In this document: one piece after another, positions 60,801 through 64,000 of the stretch | Numbering within the stretch: position 1 is the first letter of the stretch | Layout of the letters: each line of letters opens with the position of its first letter | Origin: Lycium barbarum | Lineage: Eukaryota; Streptophyta; Magnoliopsida; Solanales; Solanaceae | Assembly: GCF_019175385.1 (NCBI RefSeq) | Contig: NC_083337.1 | Location: 42,508,938 to 42,572,937, forward strand | Reading direction: 5' to 3' | DNA length: 64,000 nt | The notes under the pieces: model-generated | The model's database searches: none | Told to the model about the DNA's origin: nothing | Seen by the model: the letters and a program-made list of their open reading frames with translations, nothing else | Position numbers and translations under genes: made by a program

Positions 60801-60998
60801 AATAGAAACAGGACCGACAAACTCGATTAACGACAACAGAATCTCCAACTGGAGTAGACACATGAACATGTATACCTATGGCTAATACAGCCTAGAAGAC
60901 TGACTAGCGCCCCTCGAACTAGAACCACCATAACTCTCAATATGACGCTGCCTCTTCTCACCACCCCCTCCAAATGCATTGTCTTTAGTGGCATCAAC
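60801..60998 (-). pseudogene. Residual gag and protease scraps of Elt-G
   Basis: In under 200 bp the minus strand goes from a gag tail (VDATKDNAFGGGGEKRQR, then SYGGSSSRGASQSS) to a few protease-region residues (STPVGDSVVV) and straight to the RT linker. Two internal deletions therefore removed most of the zinc knuckle, protease and linker. Confidence 0.6.
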
Positions 60999-62496
60999 CA
61001 AAGTGTTATACCCCGTATTTTCGCACGTCGGATTATTCGTAAGTTGATCGACATAAGTTCAAGACAAGATTATTTTTGGATAGGGGGCAAGGACTTTTAA
61101 TCCCGATTTTAATAAATACACGATTCGTTTGTAATTCCAATTAGCGTGGAAATATTAATGGAGATTAGGGATTACTTAACTATGATTAGATTATTAAGTG
61201 GAGATTAGTGATTAAATTAAGATTAATTTAATTAATTACACTTTGAGTGGGCCCCACCCGATTTAAAAAAAAATATATAAAATGATGACTCACTATAGAG
61301 GAGCACGTGCCCTAGATTGGGGAAGCATATATAATCATCATTTGATGACAAATGATAGTCATATTTTCATTTGCAATGTCAATTAAATTGAGAAAGGAGA
61401 GAGCAACACATAGCCATGGCATTCACGGCCATGGCAGCTTGTGAAGAAGCTCTCGGCCAGCATGGTTGTTGAGGAAAAATATTTTTGTTGCTATTTTGGT
61501 TAAGTTCCAAGTAATTTTCAAGTTCAAGGAGGTGATAGCAACATTGGATATTGAATTGAGGAAGAAGAATTAGTGAAATTGGAGCAAATAAGTATAGAAA
61601 TTCCTCCGAGTAAATTAAGGTAAGATTTTCTTATTTTGTGGTATAATTGTATTGATAATGTTGAAATGGAAAGATTAAAATTTGATTCGATAAAATTGGA
61701 AGTAAGAAATTGCATGAATCCGTTGATATTAGGAGTTGTGGTTGTTATATGGAATTGTTGAGTTGAGAGGATTAAAAGTATGGTTCATGTTCGTATGTTG
61801 TTGTTCGTGTTGTTGTCGTGTTGTCGTTGATGTGGATTCTAAACTTGGAAGAAAGAAGTGTATAACGTATCGTATACAAAACGTATGCTGGTTTGTTTAG
61901 TGTATAATCTTAAATGTTAATGATTTGGATTGGAAAAGGATTAAGAAAGGTTGTTGAGTTGTTTATGGGCTGAATTGTAAGGGTTTTTATATGCATATCT
62001 CTATTACTGTCATTGTTGGTATTTCTGTGATAACATGAGGTTAATTGGAAGTTCGAGTTAGGCGAGTATATAGGGGAAATGATGCCCGATTTCCGTTAAG
62101 TTCTTAACTAATGAAAATCCTAATCAAGAAAGTATGAATTAAAGAATGAGTCCTATAAATGATTGGTTACAGATTTATAAGCTAGGAAGTATAGTTTACT
62201 AACGATAGCATTACTTTCATATTAAATAGGCTAAAGGGGCGACGAAGCGAACTTGGTTATGATTAACCGACAACAGGTATGTAAAGTTATCTTTTCTTTC
62301 TTTTTGGCATAATCCTTGTCATATGAACGAACACAGTGAGCAAGCAAGTTCCAAACACTCTGTTCTTAGAGAGTGTAGAGATATTTGTATCGTTGGCCTC
62401 CTATGTTTTATGTCCATAACTCCCAGAGACATTTCATATTAGCTTCTTATGTCAACCGAGGGGTTCAGAGTATCCTTTTCCGAGTTTTACATGCAT

Positions 62497-62762
62497 TTGT
62501 ATATATTATATTATATATGGATCGGGCCGTACGTTCCTCGGCACAAACATATTATATTATATATGGATCGGGTCGTACGTTCCTCAGCACTAACATATTA
62601 TATTATATATGGATCGGGTCGTACGTTCCTCGGCACTGACATATTATATTTATGGATCGGGCCGTACATTCCTCGGCACTAACATATTATATTTATGGAT
62701 CGAGCCGTACGTTCCTCGGCACTATTATATTATATATGGATCGGGCTGTACGTTCCACAACA
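62497..62762 (+). repeat. Six-copy minisatellite in LTR-J
   Basis: Units of 41-46 bp, each with GGATCGGGCCGTACGTTCCT plus a TATTATA-rich spacer, starting at 62519, 62565, 62611, 62654, 62697 and 62738. Confidence 0.92.
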
Positions 62763-62920
62763 CTATCAGTTATATTATAATCTATGCCTTTCATACGCTG
62801 TAGAGTCAGTTTCTGTCATATAGAGTTATGCAGATATTCTCAGATGTTAGCCACAGATGCATTCTATTATTGAGGCTGGTTTTCATGATTCATCTGTACT
62901 GGATGTTCTTATGCTTTATA

Positions 62921-63134
62921 TACTCAGTACGTATTCCGTACTGACCCCCTTTCTTCGGGGGGCTGCGTTTCATGCCCGTAGGTACATACGCTCGATTCGG
63001 TGATCCCTCAGCTTATGATTTCCAGTCAGCTGTCTTAGAGAGCTCCGTTGTTCTGGAGCCTAGACTTTTTGGTATAGATCTTCTGAGGTATTTATATATG
63101 ATTTTCCAGGGGTACGACGGGGCCCTGTCCCGCC
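62921..63134 (+). promoter_or_regulatory. Stem-loop block, LTR-J
   Basis: SL1 CAGTAC/GTACTG, SL2 CCCCC/GGGGG, SL3 (63039-63060) GCTCC/GGAGC, SL4 (63116-63134) GACGGG/CCCGCC with one mismatch. Confidence 0.6.
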
Positions 63135-63325
63135 ATATTTCGCTGTTAGTACTCTTAGAGGTCTGTAGACATGTGTGTGGGTTGTATATAGGTTATGGTC
63201 AGCTGTGTCTATATAGTTGTTGTGGATGTTTCTGTTGGTTGTGGCAGCCTTGTCGGCTTGCGTAGTATATTGACATGTGGTGGCAGCCTTGTCGGCTTGC
63301 GTATTATAATGATATACAGTGGCAG

Positions 63326-64000
63326 TGTCACGACCCGGCTAGGGGGCCGCGACGAGCACCCGGTGTTACCCCACCCGGGCACCCCCTTATCGTACATAAC
63401 ATAACATCTAGGTGAACCATAAGTCAATTCGTGCTTTTCTTATCGTTAATCATATTGATCCCATTAGACGACCATCATCATTTAACATATCATAGGCATC
63501 TATGCCACATCATAAGTACAAGGCCGACGTGGCTAACAAAAGATATACAAACATGGGCCGACATGGCCGAACATCTCTACCCACATACACATGACTACGA
63601 GCCTCTAAGAGTATGACATATCGTATGAGCGGGACAGGACCCCGCTATGCCCATAATTATATACACAAAAGAATAAGTACCCAAAAGCTACGGCTCCGGA
63701 AGAAATGGAGCTCTGCTATGCAATCTCTGAATAAGCAGCTATGGATCAAGTCTGTCTCCCTGTGCACCTGCGGGCATGACGCAGCATCCACAAACAAAAG
63801 GACGTCAGTACGAAGAACGTACTGAGTATGTAAAGCATGATCAACATCAATATAGAAGCATAATAGATATCATATGAAATAGCATAGGAGGGGAGACAAT
63901 AATATCATCATCATCCTGTCGCTTACTTGCATACATCGTCGTTCGTATCCCATAATAATAGCCATACCACTTTGTGTTCATATTCGTATACATGCCCTTA
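63326..64000 (-). mobile_element. LTR-K: minus-oriented LTR, cut by the window end
   Basis: It starts TGTCACGACCC at 63326, next to GGCAG (63321-63325), the candidate target duplication. No primer site is adjacent, so it is a 3' LTR or a solo LTR. Frames here are spurious. Confidence 0.75.
63628..63830 (-). promoter_or_regulatory. Stem-loop block, LTR-K
   Basis: SL4 (63628-63646) pairs AGCGGG with CCCGCT, a double change from the GACGGG/CCCGTC of other families. SL3 (63691-63716) pairs GCTCC with GGAGC; SL2 pairs CGTCC with GGATG through a G-U; SL1 is extended to CAGTACG/CGTACTG. Confidence 0.65.

Larger units (their letters stand above)
61004..63325 (+). mobile_element. LTR-J: plus-oriented LTR inside Elt-G gag
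   Basis: It starts TGTTATACCCCGTATTTT, preceded by CAAAG (60999-61003), the candidate target duplication. It contains a six-copy minisatellite and the stem-loop block, and is interrupted by LTR-K before its own end. Whether it is a solo LTR or belongs to a full element cannot be seen here. Confidence 0.75.

Noticed and set aside
62385..62803. Overlapping frames with repeated YIIYGSGRTF
   Set aside because: All three frames read through the 41-46-bp minisatellite of LTR-J.

Overview
This is a eukaryotic, almost certainly dicot plant, heterochromatin-like window made of nested transposable elements. I found no host gene, rRNA, tRNA or CRISPR. The LTR families, the initiator-Met-tRNA primer sites, the chromodomain-bearing Ty3/gypsy polyproteins, the Tat-type element with an antisense gene and the CACTA element fit a large, retrotransposon-rich genome. 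Solanaceae is my best guess from family resemblance; I could not test it.

Layout, with my own labels. Elt-A (1-2138, 13128-16102, 19559-19675) is an old minus-strand LTR element whose internal region is a T/C-rich non-coding tract. Two insertions split it: Elt-B (2139-13122), a complete Tekay/Del chromovirus with a 5-bp target duplication and an uninterrupted 1622-residue gag-pol, and Solo-C (16103-19553), a solo LTR with a perfect target duplication. Elt-D (19676-41351) is a decayed minus-strand Tat-lineage element. It has gag, protease, reverse transcriptase, a second RNase H, integrase, and an antisense spliced ORF with its own TATA box. It is broken by Elt-E (21572-26962, a scrambled chromovirus ending in two head-to-head LTR pieces) and by CACTA-F (27022-33347, a decayed En/Spm-type element with palindromic subterminal arrays).

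Elt-G (41352 to beyond the window) is a decayed minus-strand chromovirus. Its pol is split by Solo-H (45982-59856), a plus-strand solo LTR that is itself split by Elt-I (46460-57808), a minus-strand element with pol but without gag. Elt-G is split again at 61004 by LTR-J, which is interrupted at 63326 by LTR-K, running off the window.

The most interesting signal is not a gene. At least ten LTR copies from several diverged families share a transcribed block of stem-loops whose stems change in compensating pairs. The untranslated leaders of four elements share a further hairpin just after the primer-binding site. In the two young elements its loop holds a self-complementary GTGCAC, as expected of an RNA dimer-initiation site. 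These leaders look like selected RNA structures shared by autonomous and gag-less elements.
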